A stretch of DNA of 64,000 nucleotides, from positions 372,001 through 436,000 of the forward strand of contig NZ_CP045732.1 in NCBI RefSeq assembly GCF_016864235.1, written 5' to 3'. Below are positions 16,031 through 24,303 of this stretch, one piece after another (positions within the stretch are counted from its first letter, which is position 1; every line of letters starts with the position of its first letter). The notes beneath the pieces were generated by a model. That model had not been told where the DNA came from. It worked only from the letters and a program-made list of their open reading frames with translations, and made no database searches. The position numbers and the translations under genes were made by a program. Origin of the DNA: Legionella sp. MW5194. Lineage in GTDB: Bacteria > Pseudomonadota > Gammaproteobacteria > Legionellales > Legionellaceae.

Positions 16031-18279
16031 CCTCTCTTTTACTGGTAGGCAATCCCAATTGCGGCAAAACCACCTTATTTAATGCCTTAACGGGTGATAA
16101 TCAGCGTGTGGGTAACTGGCCTGGCGTCACGGTGGAGAAAAAAACCGGGGAATTGGTTGTCGAGGGCCAGTGCATTGAGGTGACGGATTTACCCGGTGTT
16201 TATTCCCTCGCCCTGACCGGGCGGGGGAGCAGTCAGGATGAGCAGATTTCGGCTAAGGCGGTGGCCACCTGCGAGGCGGAGTTAATCATCAATGTTATTG
16301 ATGCCTGCCATCTGGAGCGCCATCTTTACTTAACCAGCCAGTTGCTGGAGTTAGGTAAACCCATGATTGTTGTCCTCAACATGATGGACATCGCAAGACA
16401 ACGCGGCATCACCATTGATATTCCGGCTTTGTCCCGGCAATTGAATTGCTGTGTTCTGCCGCTTGAAGCGCACAAAGGCATAGGCCTTGTTGAATTAAAA
16501 AAAACCATCATTAAGCCACTGGCTGCTGCTCTGCCGTTGCCTTTTGATTACCCAGCCTCCATCGAGTCGCTCATGGAGAATCTCAGAAAGCAGCTGATCG
16601 CAGTTTGCAATATCGTCCCTGAGCGGGCAACGTATTATGCCCGGCGTATACTGGAGGGCGATACCTTGCTGGTCGAGGCAGCAAGGTTACAGGCGCTGGA
16701 TCCTGCACTGACCGCTGAGGATATCGATGTTGTACTGGCGGATATCCGCTACCAGAAAATCCACGACGTGACTCATCTGATTCAAACTCGGGCCAGTGAT
16801 GCCAGTGACCATCTGACAGCCAAAATTGACCGCATTGTACTGAATCGATTTCTGGCTTTACCCCTGTTTTTTGCCATGATGTACCTGATGTTTTTGTTCG
16901 CCATCAACATTGGCGGGGCTTTTCAGGATTTTTTTGATATATCCACCGATACGGTTTTTGTTCAGGGCAGCGCCTGGGTACTGCAGCAGCTGCATTCCCC
17001 GCAATGGCTTATTGCCGTGGTGGCCAATGGTCTGGGTATGGGTATTAATACCACCCTGACCTTTATTCCTGTGATTGCGGCCATGTTTTTCTTTCTGGCG
17101 TTACTGGAGGCGTCAGGGTATATGGCCCGTGCCGCGTTTGTGGTGGACAAGGCCATGCGTATGCTGGGATTGCCTGGGAAGTCCTTTGTGCCGATGATTG
17201 TGGGATTTGGCTGTAATGTGCCCGGGATCATGGCGGCAAGAACACTGGATTCCGAGCGGGATCGGCTCTTAACCGTACTGATGAGCCCCTTTATGTCCTG
17301 CAGCGCCCGATTGGCCATTTATGCGGTGTTTGTTGCCGCATTTTTCCCAAGCGGCGGGCAAAATGTGGTTTTTGCCCTGTATGTCATTGGCATTTTAATG
17401 GCGGTTTTTACCGGGTTTATCCTGCGTAAAACCACGCTGGAAGGGGAGGCATCCCCCTTGATTCTTGAATTGCCCGCCTACCATAAGCCCTCGTTTAAAC
17501 GCCTGTGGCGTGAAACCAGCCTGCGTCTTCGTTATTTTGTTGTCAGGGCCGGACGTCTGATTATCCCCATTTGTATTATTCTCGGCAGTTTGAACGCCTT
17601 GACCATTGACGGCGGGTTGAACACGGATGAAGCCAGTACCCATTCTGTTCTGTCCTGGCTTGGCCAATGGCTGACGCCGTTATTTGCCCCCATGGGTCTG
17701 CATCAGGATAACTGGCCGGCTACGGTCGGTTTATTAACCGGCATGCTGGCAAAAGAAGTGGTGGTTGGCTCTTTAAATTCGCTCTACGCGCAGTTAGGCC
17801 ATCTGGCACAGGCGCAGGCCGCTCATTTTGATTTCTTAGGCTCCATGGCGCAGGCATTCTGGTCGGTGCCTGAGAACCTTTCGTCATTGGGGCAGGCTTT
17901 ACTCAATCCGGTGTTAGCCAGTGCGCCCGACAGCGAATTGTCGCAAACGGTGTATGGCATGATGGCCGAACGATTTGACGGCAAAGCTGGAGCATTTGCT
18001 TACCTTCTCTTCATTCTGCTTTATATCCCCTGTGTGTCTACCATGGCCGCTATCCGGCAGGAGACGACACGCCGCCTGATGTGGTTCTCCGTCACCTGGT
18101 CTTTCCTGATTGCCTACGCCTCCGCTGTGATTTTTTATCAGGGTGCCGTGTTTTATCGCCACCCCCAGGAGTCGTTGCTGTGGATTGCTGCCATGGTGGG
18201 GGGCATTGTCGCGTTTATCGCGGTATTGCGGGGACAACATTTGCTTGTGAGGAGACGCCATGCTGTTACAAATTCGTGA
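16027..18279 (+). CDS. feoB: Ferrous iron transporter FeoB
   Basis: A 750-residue inner-membrane Fe(II) transporter. The N-terminal G domain has G1 GNPNCGKT at 8-15, G3 DLPG at 54-57 and G4 NMMD at 118-121. After a helical linker come two Gate domains with FGCNVPGIMAAR and TGMLAKEVVVGSLN, and a C-terminal LLYIPCVSTMAAIRQE carrying a conserved cysteine. Length is normal. It overlaps feoA by 4 bp and feoC by 20 bp, so the three form one coupled operon under Fur control. Legionella needs Fe(II) uptake for growth in host cells. Confidence 0.96.
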   Translation: MTSLLLVGNPNCGKTTLFNALTGDNQRVGNWPGVTVEKKTGELVVEGQCIEVTDLPGVYSLALTGRGSSQDEQISAKAVATCEAELIINVIDACHLERHLYLTSQLLELGKPMIVVLNMMDIARQRGITIDIPALSRQLNCCVLPLEAHKGIGLVELKKTIIKPLAAALPLPFDYPASIESLMENLRKQLIAVCNIVPERATYYARRILEGDTLLVEAARLQALDPALTAEDIDVVLADIRYQKIHDVTHLIQTRASDASDHLTAKIDRIVLNRFLALPLFFAMMYLMFLFAINIGGAFQDFFDISTDTVFVQGSAWVLQQLHSPQWLIAVVANGLGMGINTTLTFIPVIAAMFFFLALLEASGYMARAAFVVDKAMRMLGLPGKSFVPMIVGFGCNVPGIMAARTLDSERDRLLTVLMSPFMSCSARLAIYAVFVAAFFPSGGQNVVFALYVIGILMAVFTGFILRKTTLEGEASPLILELPAYHKPSFKRLWRETSLRLRYFVVRAGRLIIPICIILGSLNALTIDGGLNTDEASTHSVLSWLGQWLTPLFAPMGLHQDNWPATVGLLTGMLAKEVVVGSLNSLYAQLGHLAQAQAAHFDFLGSMAQAFWSVPENLSSLGQALLNPVLASAPDSELSQTVYGMMAERFDGKAGAFAYLLFILLYIPCVSTMAAIRQETTRRLMWFSVTWSFLIAYASAVIFYQGAVFYRHPQESLLWIAAMVGGIVAFIAVLRGQHLLVRRRHAVTNS

Positions 18280-18481
18280 TTTTATCCGCCAGCACAAGGT
18301 GGTGAGCAGCCAGCAGGTGAGCCGTGAATTTCATATAGACGCCCAGGCGCTGCAGCCGATGCTTGAGATCTGGCTTCGAAAGGGGGTGATTGCCCGCTGC
18401 GACGAGAATACGTCCTGCCAGAGCCGCTGTTTTAAATGCAAACAACCTCCTGTTTATTACCGTTACCTGGCGGATTGTTAA
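18260..18481 (+). CDS. feoC: FeoC-like winged-helix protein
   Basis: A 73-residue small winged-helix protein starting inside the end of feoB. Residues 1-45 fit the FeoC helix-turn-helix (IRDFIRQHKVVSSQQVSREFHIDAQALQPMLEIWLRKGVI). The tail carries four cysteines, CDENTSCQSRCFKC, resembling the Fe-S or oxygen-sensing cysteines of FeoC. FeoC is thought to protect or tune FeoB. GGAG lies 6 bp before the ATG. Confidence 0.85.
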   Translation: MLLQIRDFIRQHKVVSSQQVSREFHIDAQALQPMLEIWLRKGVIARCDENTSCQSRCFKCKQPPVYYRYLADC

Positions 18482-18616
18482 ATTCTTAAGTTCCTGACTC
18501 GGCGCGGTTATCCACTATTTACTGATTTTTTTCTCTTTTTGTACTGTAAAGCCCTGTGCTGAATCAATTAAATTGGGCTAAGATAGCAATATGACGAGTT
18601 TTATCGGTTGACTAGG

Positions 18617-19240
18617 ATGGCGGAAAACGCATCACTCCCTGAAGAAGATTTTTTAAAACTGGCCGAAGAGGCTCGCCAGCGGATTGTCGAGGATTTCAAT
18701 GATCCGCTGAGTCTGGTTGAAAAAGTCTACAGGTTATGGTGGCATTGGGCTGATTTTTCTCTATTTATCGTGACCCCGACCATCGAAGTGATTTCGCCAC
18801 CGCTTATCGTTCCCCCCGAACTGGTGCCGGAAACCAACGAATATGAGTTCGTTTACCCCATTCATGATCACGGTTATAAATTAAGTGCGTCCAAAGCGCA
18901 GGACATGTACATTGCCGGCACGTCAATGTGCAAATTATTCTACACCATTGAAAAAATGATTTTTATGCTGGTCGAGCGCCTTAAGGCGGGCGGTGTAAGT
19001 GCTGAAACCGAAGTGCAGGTCGCCTTTGGTGGGCATGAGCTTGCCCAGCGCAAGGCCTTTGAATCGGTAATTAACTTAAGTTACAACGTCGTTGTGACCA
19101 ATTTCGATCCGGGTTCCTGGGGTGAGCGCTACCTTGAAATCGTCAAGCGTTTAGCCGATCGCGGCTACGGTTACCCTGCGGAAGCGCCCAGGGATGTTTA
19201 CCGGCATCATCGCGGTACGGGCCCGTCTATGCAGCGTTAA
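18617..19240 (+). CDS. Hypothetical conserved protein, 207 residues
   Basis: I do not recognise a domain. The protein is soluble, with an acidic helical N-terminus (EEDFLKLAEEARQRIVEDFNDP), aromatic-rich VYRLWWHWADFSLF, a proline-rich segment (VISPPLIVPPELVPET), then helical regions and a basic tail ending HRGTGPSMQR. The ATG at 18617 is used; a TTG at 18608 is also possible and neither has a clear ribosome-binding site. The 3' end overlaps the convergent RDD gene by 14 bp. It could be a Legionella-specific protein of cytoplasmic function. Confidence 0.65.
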   Translation: MAENASLPEEDFLKLAEEARQRIVEDFNDPLSLVEKVYRLWWHWADFSLFIVTPTIEVISPPLIVPPELVPETNEYEFVYPIHDHGYKLSASKAQDMYIAGTSMCKLFYTIEKMIFMLVERLKAGGVSAETEVQVAFGGHELAQRKAFESVINLSYNVVVTNFDPGSWGERYLEIVKRLADRGYGYPAEAPRDVYRHHRGTGPSMQR

Positions 19241-19496
19241 CCAGACGTAGTTTGAAACCCTCTTCCCTGATTAATCGCAGACGCCAGGATTTAAACCCGA
19301 TGGTCTGCCCCCCGTAACGAAAGGACAAAATAAAATAAGCCCCCATGATGGTGACCAACAGGCTTTGGTATCCGCGCGAGGCCGGTGGAATAGCCTGCCC
19401 CTGATTAAAATACACGGCGATTGCTGTGGCCAGCATCAACAGGCTGCACAATACAATCAGATCGTAGAACAGGGCGGCTAAAAGACGAAAAAACAT
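19227..19496 (-). CDS. Short RDD-family membrane protein
   Basis: Only 89 residues. The start (FFRLLAALFYDLIVLCSLLMLATAIAVYF) and the middle (YQSLLVTIMGAYFILSFRYGGQTIGFKSWRLRLI) match the first two membrane helices and the GGQTIGxxxWRLR motif of RDD proteins. The third helix that usually follows is missing; the protein ends REEGFKLRLVNAA. The stop lies inside the 3' end of the opposing gene. It may be a natural short form or a truncated gene. The function of RDD proteins is mostly unknown. Confidence 0.7.
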   Translation of the reverse strand: MFFRLLAALFYDLIVLCSLLMLATAIAVYFNQGQAIPPASRGYQSLLVTIMGAYFILSFRYGGQTIGFKSWRLRLIREEGFKLRLVNAA

Positions 19497-19557
19497 GGTT
19501 ATTACTCAAAAGAACAGAATTGAAGAGTAATGGTTTGCTTGCCGCAGTTCAAGACGG

Positions 19558-20700
19558 TTAGTGTTCCGACATGGCTTTTTTGCCGATGGAGACATGCTCC
19601 AGGCAATCGATGTAAATCTGGCTTAGATCGAGGCCGTGGTAGTCATTGCCGTCTAATTGTTCCCAGTGGCCTTCCTCATAGGCTATGACCATGGACAGTA
19701 ACTTTCCCAACTCCCCTTCGCGTGCCATCAGTGCTCCCTTAATGTCGTCTGCCAGCGTGATTTTTTCAATCAATGCATTCATGGGAGTATCCAGCAGGCT
19801 GTCAAGCACCGAGAGTAATCCAGCCGTGTAGGCGCTTTCAGCCGATAAATGGGAATTGGCTTTGGCCAGTTTTTCGGCCATCTGGGCGCGGATAAGCCCG
19901 GACTCGACAATTTCGAGAGGCTTGTTGGATACGTTTTTCATCGACAGCACCATGACCCAGTTTTTTAAATGGAGGATGCCCAGGCGGGTGACGGCCTGCT
20001 GGATGGATTCGATGGCCTGATAACCGGAGAAGGCCGCCGAATTGGCAACGCGTAATAATTGATAACTCAATAGCGGATCCGTCTGAATCAACGGGATTAT
20101 CTCGTTGAAATGGGTATCGGGGTGCTGCAGTTTTTCAATCAGCATCAGCAGATTTAATTTATTGGCGGCAATTTCTTTCACTTCCTTCACCTCGGGTTGA
20201 AAGAGGAAGTCACCGCAATAGTAATCCATGGTCATGTCTTTGCAATTGATAAAGCGGTTCGGGTCGGAAATATTGTAAGCAATGACCTTGCGCTGCTTGG
20301 CCTGACTGTATTTGACCACTTTGGTCAAATCAGCCATGCCCATCAGGTGTTCACTCAACGCGATGTACTCGGCGAAATTGAGCCAGGCCAATTGATCGGG
20401 GCTGTCAATCATGAGCGCAATGGAGTGGGCCGCGTCCTTTAACTCCTCTGCCGTGTAGGTCTGGTTAATGTCAGCGGCATGCAGCTTTAATATCACCGGA
20501 TTTTCAAGCGGGGGATCGGCGAGTTCGAGCAGTGAATTGAGGGCATAAGGCACAAACAAGGGCAGGTTGCTGTCAATGTTATGGGTGACGGTGGTGAAAT
20601 AAGGCAGCAATTCAATGGGTTGTTTGGCTTGTTGGTTAGCGATAATCTCCATGGCGACACATTTCAGTTTTTGATTATAGATTGGCCGTTTAATTAACAT
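19558..20700 (-). CDS. HDOD-domain signalling protein (YuxH-like, degenerate EAL plus HDOD)
   Basis: A 380-residue cytoplasmic protein. The N-terminal half has the outline of a degenerate EAL domain (IYNQKLKCVAMEIIANQQ, FAEYIALSEHLMGMADLTKVVKYS) without the catalytic E-A-L motif. The C-terminal half is an HDOD domain: IEKLQHPDTHFNEIIPLIQTDPLLSYQLLRVANSAAFSGYQAIESIQQAVTRLGILHLKNWVMVLS, missing the metal HD pair. Such proteins are regulators rather than c-di-GMP hydrolases. AAGGA lies 10 bp upstream of the ATG. Confidence 0.8.
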   Translation of the reverse strand: MLIKRPIYNQKLKCVAMEIIANQQAKQPIELLPYFTTVTHNIDSNLPLFVPYALNSLLELADPPLENPVILKLHAADINQTYTAEELKDAAHSIALMIDSPDQLAWLNFAEYIALSEHLMGMADLTKVVKYSQAKQRKVIAYNISDPNRFINCKDMTMDYYCGDFLFQPEVKEVKEIAANKLNLLMLIEKLQHPDTHFNEIIPLIQTDPLLSYQLLRVANSAAFSGYQAIESIQQAVTRLGILHLKNWVMVLSMKNVSNKPLEIVESGLIRAQMAEKLAKANSHLSAESAYTAGLLSVLDSLLDTPMNALIEKITLADDIKGALMAREGELGKLLSMVIAYEEGHWEQLDGNDYHGLDLSQIYIDCLEHVSIGKKAMSEH

Positions 20701-21025
20701 GGTTACTCAGTCCTTCGCTTAACCGATATTATCAATGATAGTATGGCTGGTTGTTTGTTTCCATTCAAGTTGATCTTAAATTATTCTTTTTGATTATAAA
20801 ATAGATTTATTGAAGCAAAGGGTGGGAACACATGATATGCTTTTAACGCAGTAGCTTTGCGCTAAAAATACAGAGTGGTATACTTCGCCAGTTTTCTGCT
20901 TGCTTTGTGTAAATTACAGCCTGATTTGTTGTTTCGATTTAAGCAGCATGCCATGCTTTTCTGTGATCAGGGGCATGAGGGTTAGCTTTGTTATGCTATA
21001 TTACTAATTTTAGTTGAGGGATGCC
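20701..21025. other. 325-bp gap between HDOD gene and sdhC
   Basis: It holds no gene I can support. It contains an imperfect palindrome ATATTATC-AAT-GATAGTAT at 20726-20744 next to the HDOD gene start, an extended -10 promoter at 20857-20884 pointing to sdhC, and a perfect 13-bp palindrome AGCATG-C-CATGCT at 20945-20957. The last lies in the sdh leader about 80 bp before the start codon and could be an operator. Confidence 0.5.
20857..20884 (+). promoter_or_regulatory. Extended -10 promoter for the sdh operon
   Basis: TTGCGC (20857-20862), 16 bp, then TG-G-TATACT at 20876-20884. The extended -10 compensates for a weak -35. The leader to sdhC would be about 135 nt. Confidence 0.4.
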
Positions 21026-21400
21026 GTGAATAAAAAAAGACCGGTGAATCTGGACCTGCGAACGTTAAAATTTCCGCCAATGGCGATTGCATCAATACTG
21101 CATCGCGTTTCTGGCATGGTATTATTTCTGCTTCTGCCCGTCATGATGTATTTTCTTGATTTATCATTGCGCAATGCCGGGACGTTCAATAACCTGCAGG
21201 CCACCTTGGCCCACCCCTTGTGCAAATTAACCCTGTGGGCTTTCCTGGCGGCATGGACTTACCATTTGCTGGCCGGTATCCGCCATATGCTCATGGATCT
21301 TGGGTGGGGAGAGCATCTCGAGTCAGGCCGCCGCAGCGCTGTGTTCGTGATTATCCTTTCTGTTATTTTCTCACTTTTGTTAGGGGTCTGGATATGGTAA
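21026..21400 (+). CDS. sdhC: Succinate dehydrogenase cytochrome b556 subunit
   Basis: A 124-residue protein with three membrane helices. SILHRVSGMVLFLLLP carries the conserved quinone-site Ser/Arg, and YHLLAGIRHMLMDLG the heme-ligand histidine. The GTG at 21026 is chosen because GAGGG is 5 bp upstream; the TTG at 21014 would put that site inside the gene. First gene of sdhCDAB; it overlaps sdhD by 7 bp. Confidence 0.92.
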   Translation: MNKKRPVNLDLRTLKFPPMAIASILHRVSGMVLFLLLPVMMYFLDLSLRNAGTFNNLQATLAHPLCKLTLWAFLAAWTYHLLAGIRHMLMDLGWGEHLESGRRSAVFVIILSVIFSLLLGVWIW

Positions 21401-21741
21401 CCAATGTCACCAGCCTGACGGGCAATGGGTTAAAGGATTGGCTGATACAGCGCGCCACGGCCGCGTATCTTCTGTTCTATACGTTATTCTTAATGGGCTT
21501 TTTAATCGCTCATCCGCAAATGGCCTATCATCAGTGGCAGTCCCTGTTTGCCTGCAACTGGTTTAAGGTCGCCAGTGTTATCGCATTAGGCGCCATTTCT
21601 TTACATGCCTGGATAGGCGTTTGGACCGTCACCACGGATTACATGAAATGCACGATGCTGAGAGTCTCTGTGCAAATGGCTGTGGTTGTCTGGTTGCTGG
21701 GACAATTTATTTGGGGTTTGATGATTGTTTGGGGACAATAA
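21394..21741 (+). CDS. sdhD: Succinate dehydrogenase membrane anchor subunit
   Basis: A 115-residue membrane anchor with three helices; [23 protein letters not shown] and the heme/quinone-site region [19 protein letters not shown] are typical. The ATG at 21394 overlaps the end of sdhC (ATGGTAA), indicating coupled translation. With SdhC it anchors the flavoprotein and iron-sulfur subunits at the inner membrane and passes electrons to ubiquinone. Confidence 0.92.
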   Translation: MVTNVTSLTGNGLKDWLIQRATAAYLLFYTLFLMGFLIAHPQMAYHQWQSLFACNWFKVASVIALGAISLHAWIGVWTVTTDYMKCTMLRVSVQMAVVVWLLGQFIWGLMIVWGQ

Positions 21742-21743
21742 GC

Positions 21744-23513
21744 ATGGCATTTCCACGACACAAATTTGATGCGGTAATTATTGGTGCGGGCGGGGCTGGC
21801 ATGCGGGCTGCCTTGCAGTTGGCCAATTCAGGGTTGCAGGTGGCCTTGCTGTCCAAAGTCTTTCCCACCCGCTCCCATACGGTTTCTGCACAGGGCGGTA
21901 TCACCGCTGCGCTTGGCAACGCGGATGAAGACGACTGGCGCTGGCACATGTACGATACGGTCAAGGGCGCCGATTACATTGGCGATCAGGATTGCATTGA
22001 ATACCTGTGTAAAACAGGCCCGGAAGCTGTTTATGAGCTCGAACACATGGGGCTCCCCTTCTCAAGAATGGACAATGGCAAGATTTACCAGCGCCAGTTT
22101 GGGGGGCAGTCCAAGCATTTTGGCGGTGAACAGGCCGCTCGAACCTGTGCGGCGGCAGACAGAACCGGTCATGCCCTGTTACATACCCTTTACCAGCAGA
22201 ACCTGAAAGCCAAAACGCATGTTTTCAGCGAATGGCTGGCTTTGGATTTCGTTAAAGACAATCACGGCCGCATCGCGGGGGTGACGGCACTGTGCATAGA
22301 AACCGGCGAAGTCGTGTTTTATCAAACCCGCGTCTGCATTCTGGCGACAGGCGGAGCCGGACGTATTTACCAATCAACGACCAATGCCCACATCAATACG
22401 GGCGACGGCTTTGGCATGGCATTGCGTGCCGGCCTGCCGTTGCAGGACATGGAAATGTGGCAATTCCATCCTACCGGTATTGCGGGTGCGGGGACACTGG
22501 TGACGGAGGGATGCCGTGGTGAGGGTGGTTATCTAATCAATAAGGACGGGGAGCGCTTCATGGAGCGGTATGCCCCCCGGGTAAAAGATTTGGCCTCGAG
22601 GGATGTCGTTGCTCGCTCCATGGCGCTGGAAATCCGTGCCGGCCGAGGGTTTGATCCCAAAGGCGTCGATCACGTCAAGCTGAAACTGGATCACCTGGGC
22701 GCGGATTTAATCATGTCCCGATTGCCCGGTATTCGCGAATTGTCCTTAAAATTTGCCGGGGTCGATCCAATTGTTGAGCCCATTCCGGTCGTACCCACCT
22801 GTCATTACAGCATGGGCGGTATTCCCACGAACATGCACGGGCAGGTGATTACCCATAAAAATGGCGTTGACACCGTGGTTGAGGGCTTGTATGCCGTAGG
22901 TGAGTGTGCCTGCGTTTCTGTGCATGGCGCCAACCGCCTCGGTGGCAATTCGCTGCTTGATCTGGTGGTGTTTGGTCGTGCGGCAGGGCTTCATGTCGAA
23001 GAATTGTGGCAATCCAATCAAATGCCTGATATGGCTTATGTGACGGAGGAGAACATTGCCGAAGCCATGGCCCGTTATGATCGCTGGCAGGAATCAAGCG
23101 ACGGCGAGATGCCGTCAACCATCCGTGATGACATGCAGCGTGTCATGCAGGAGGATTTCGGCGTATTCCGCACCGGCAAGGTCATGGAGGAGGGTCTCCA
23201 TCGTCTGCAGGCCCTGCGCGAGCGTTTGCAGCATGCCAAGCTGGTGGATAAGACCAAAGTATTCAATACGGAATTAGTCACTGCACTGGAATTGGATAAT
23301 TTAATGGCAACGGCCTATGCGACAGCCCAATCTGCCTTAGCCAGAACAGAAAGCCGTGGCGCGCATAGCCGGGAAGATTATCCACAGCGTGACGATGCCA
23401 ACTGGATTAAACACACGCTCTATTTTGCGCATGATGATGCGATTGATTATCGCCCTGTCAATGCGAAACCTAACTATGTCGAGCCGTTTGAGCCGAAAGA
23501 ACGCGTTTATTAA
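21744..23513 (+). CDS. sdhA: Succinate dehydrogenase flavoprotein subunit
   Basis: A 589-residue FAD subunit. The dinucleotide-binding GAGGAG is at 14-19, the covalent FAD histidine is H45 in [10 protein letters not shown], and the active-site [23 protein letters not shown] and [18 protein letters not shown] are present. It oxidises succinate to fumarate. The start follows the sdhD stop by two bases. This sdhA is the enzyme, not the Dot/Icm effector of the same name. Confidence 0.97.
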   Translation: MAFPRHKFDAVIIGAGGAGMRAALQLANSGLQVALLSKVFPTRSHTVSAQGGITAALGNADEDDWRWHMYDTVKGADYIGDQDCIEYLCKTGPEAVYELEHMGLPFSRMDNGKIYQRQFGGQSKHFGGEQAARTCAAADRTGHALLHTLYQQNLKAKTHVFSEWLALDFVKDNHGRIAGVTALCIETGEVVFYQTRVCILATGGAGRIYQSTTNAHINTGDGFGMALRAGLPLQDMEMWQFHPTGIAGAGTLVTEGCRGEGGYLINKDGERFMERYAPRVKDLASRDVVARSMALEIRAGRGFDPKGVDHVKLKLDHLGADLIMSRLPGIRELSLKFAGVDPIVEPIPVVPTCHYSMGGIPTNMHGQVITHKNGVDTVVEGLYAVGECACVSVHGANRLGGNSLLDLVVFGRAAGLHVEELWQSNQMPDMAYVTEENIAEAMARYDRWQESSDGEMPSTIRDDMQRVMQEDFGVFRTGKVMEEGLHRLQALRERLQHAKLVDKTKVFNTELVTALELDNLMATAYATAQSALARTESRGAHSREDYPQRDDANWIKHTLYFAHDDAIDYRPVNAKPNYVEPFEPKERVY

Positions 23514-23526
23514 AAGAGGATAAGCC

Positions 23527-24249
23527 ATGGCTGATAATCGAATTCTGAGCCTGTCTATTTACCGTTACAATCCTGAGCTCGATGAGTCTCCTTACATGAA
23601 GGACTATGAAATCGCTGTGCCGGCAAAGAGTGATCCCATGCTGCTGACCCTGCTTGAGCGCTTAAAAGCCGAGCAGGACCCAACCATTGCCTATCGCCGC
23701 TCCTGCCGTGAGGGCGTGTGTGGATCAGACGGCATGAACATCAACGGCACCAATGGCCTGGCCTGCATCACCTCGCTTTCACAGTTAAACACCAATCGCA
23801 TTGTGATTCGTCCCCTGCCGGGATTCCCTGTGGTGCGTGACCTGGTCGTTGACATGACCCAGTTTTACCAACAATACGAGCGCATTGAACCTTACCTGCA
23901 AAACGATGAGGTTGCTCCAGCGCGTGAACGGCTGCAATCGCCAGAAGAGCGTGCGCAGCTGGATGGCTTGTACGAGTGCATTCTGTGCGCCTGCTGCACC
24001 AGTTCTTGTCCCTCGTTCTGGTGGAACCCGGAAAAATTTGTCGGTCCTGCCGGTCTGCTTCAGGCCAGACGCTTTTTAGCCGACAGCCGTGATACAGCAA
24101 AACGGCATCGTTTGGATAAATTACAGGATCCATTTAGTGTATTTCGCTGCCGTTCCATCATGAATTGCGCGAATGTTTGCCCGAAGGGACTCAATCCGAC
24201 GCAAGCGATTGCCGATATTCGTAAACAGATGTTGAATCAAGAAACTTGA
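23527..24249 (+). CDS. sdhB: Succinate dehydrogenase iron-sulfur subunit
   Basis: A 240-residue protein with all three cluster motifs: [2Fe-2S] SCREGVCGSDGMNINGTNGLAC (C60, C65, C80, with Asp as in E. coli), [4Fe-4S] CILCACCTSSCP, and [3Fe-4S] CRSIMNCANVCPKGLNP. AAGAGGA precedes the ATG. Last gene of sdhCDAB; sucA follows after 54 bp. Confidence 0.96.
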   Translation: MADNRILSLSIYRYNPELDESPYMKDYEIAVPAKSDPMLLTLLERLKAEQDPTIAYRRSCREGVCGSDGMNINGTNGLACITSLSQLNTNRIVIRPLPGFPVVRDLVVDMTQFYQQYERIEPYLQNDEVAPARERLQSPEERAQLDGLYECILCACCTSSCPSFWWNPEKFVGPAGLLQARRFLADSRDTAKRHRLDKLQDPFSVFRCRSIMNCANVCPKGLNPTQAIADIRKQMLNQET

Positions 24250-24303
24250 TGACGATTATCCAGCGTCTCAACCCCAGGACGCGCCCTTTGGAGAAACAAT
24301 ACA

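Noticed and set aside
20726-20744. Imperfect palindrome ATATTATC-AAT-GATAGTAT as a Fur box
   Set aside because: It lacks the correct GATAAT hexamer spacing and the flanking genes (HDOD, sdh) are not iron-uptake genes; it may just be an AT-rich promoter.
21744-23513. Reading sdhA as the Dot/Icm effector of the same name
   Set aside because: The sequence is plainly the succinate dehydrogenase flavoprotein with FAD histidine and HPTG motif.
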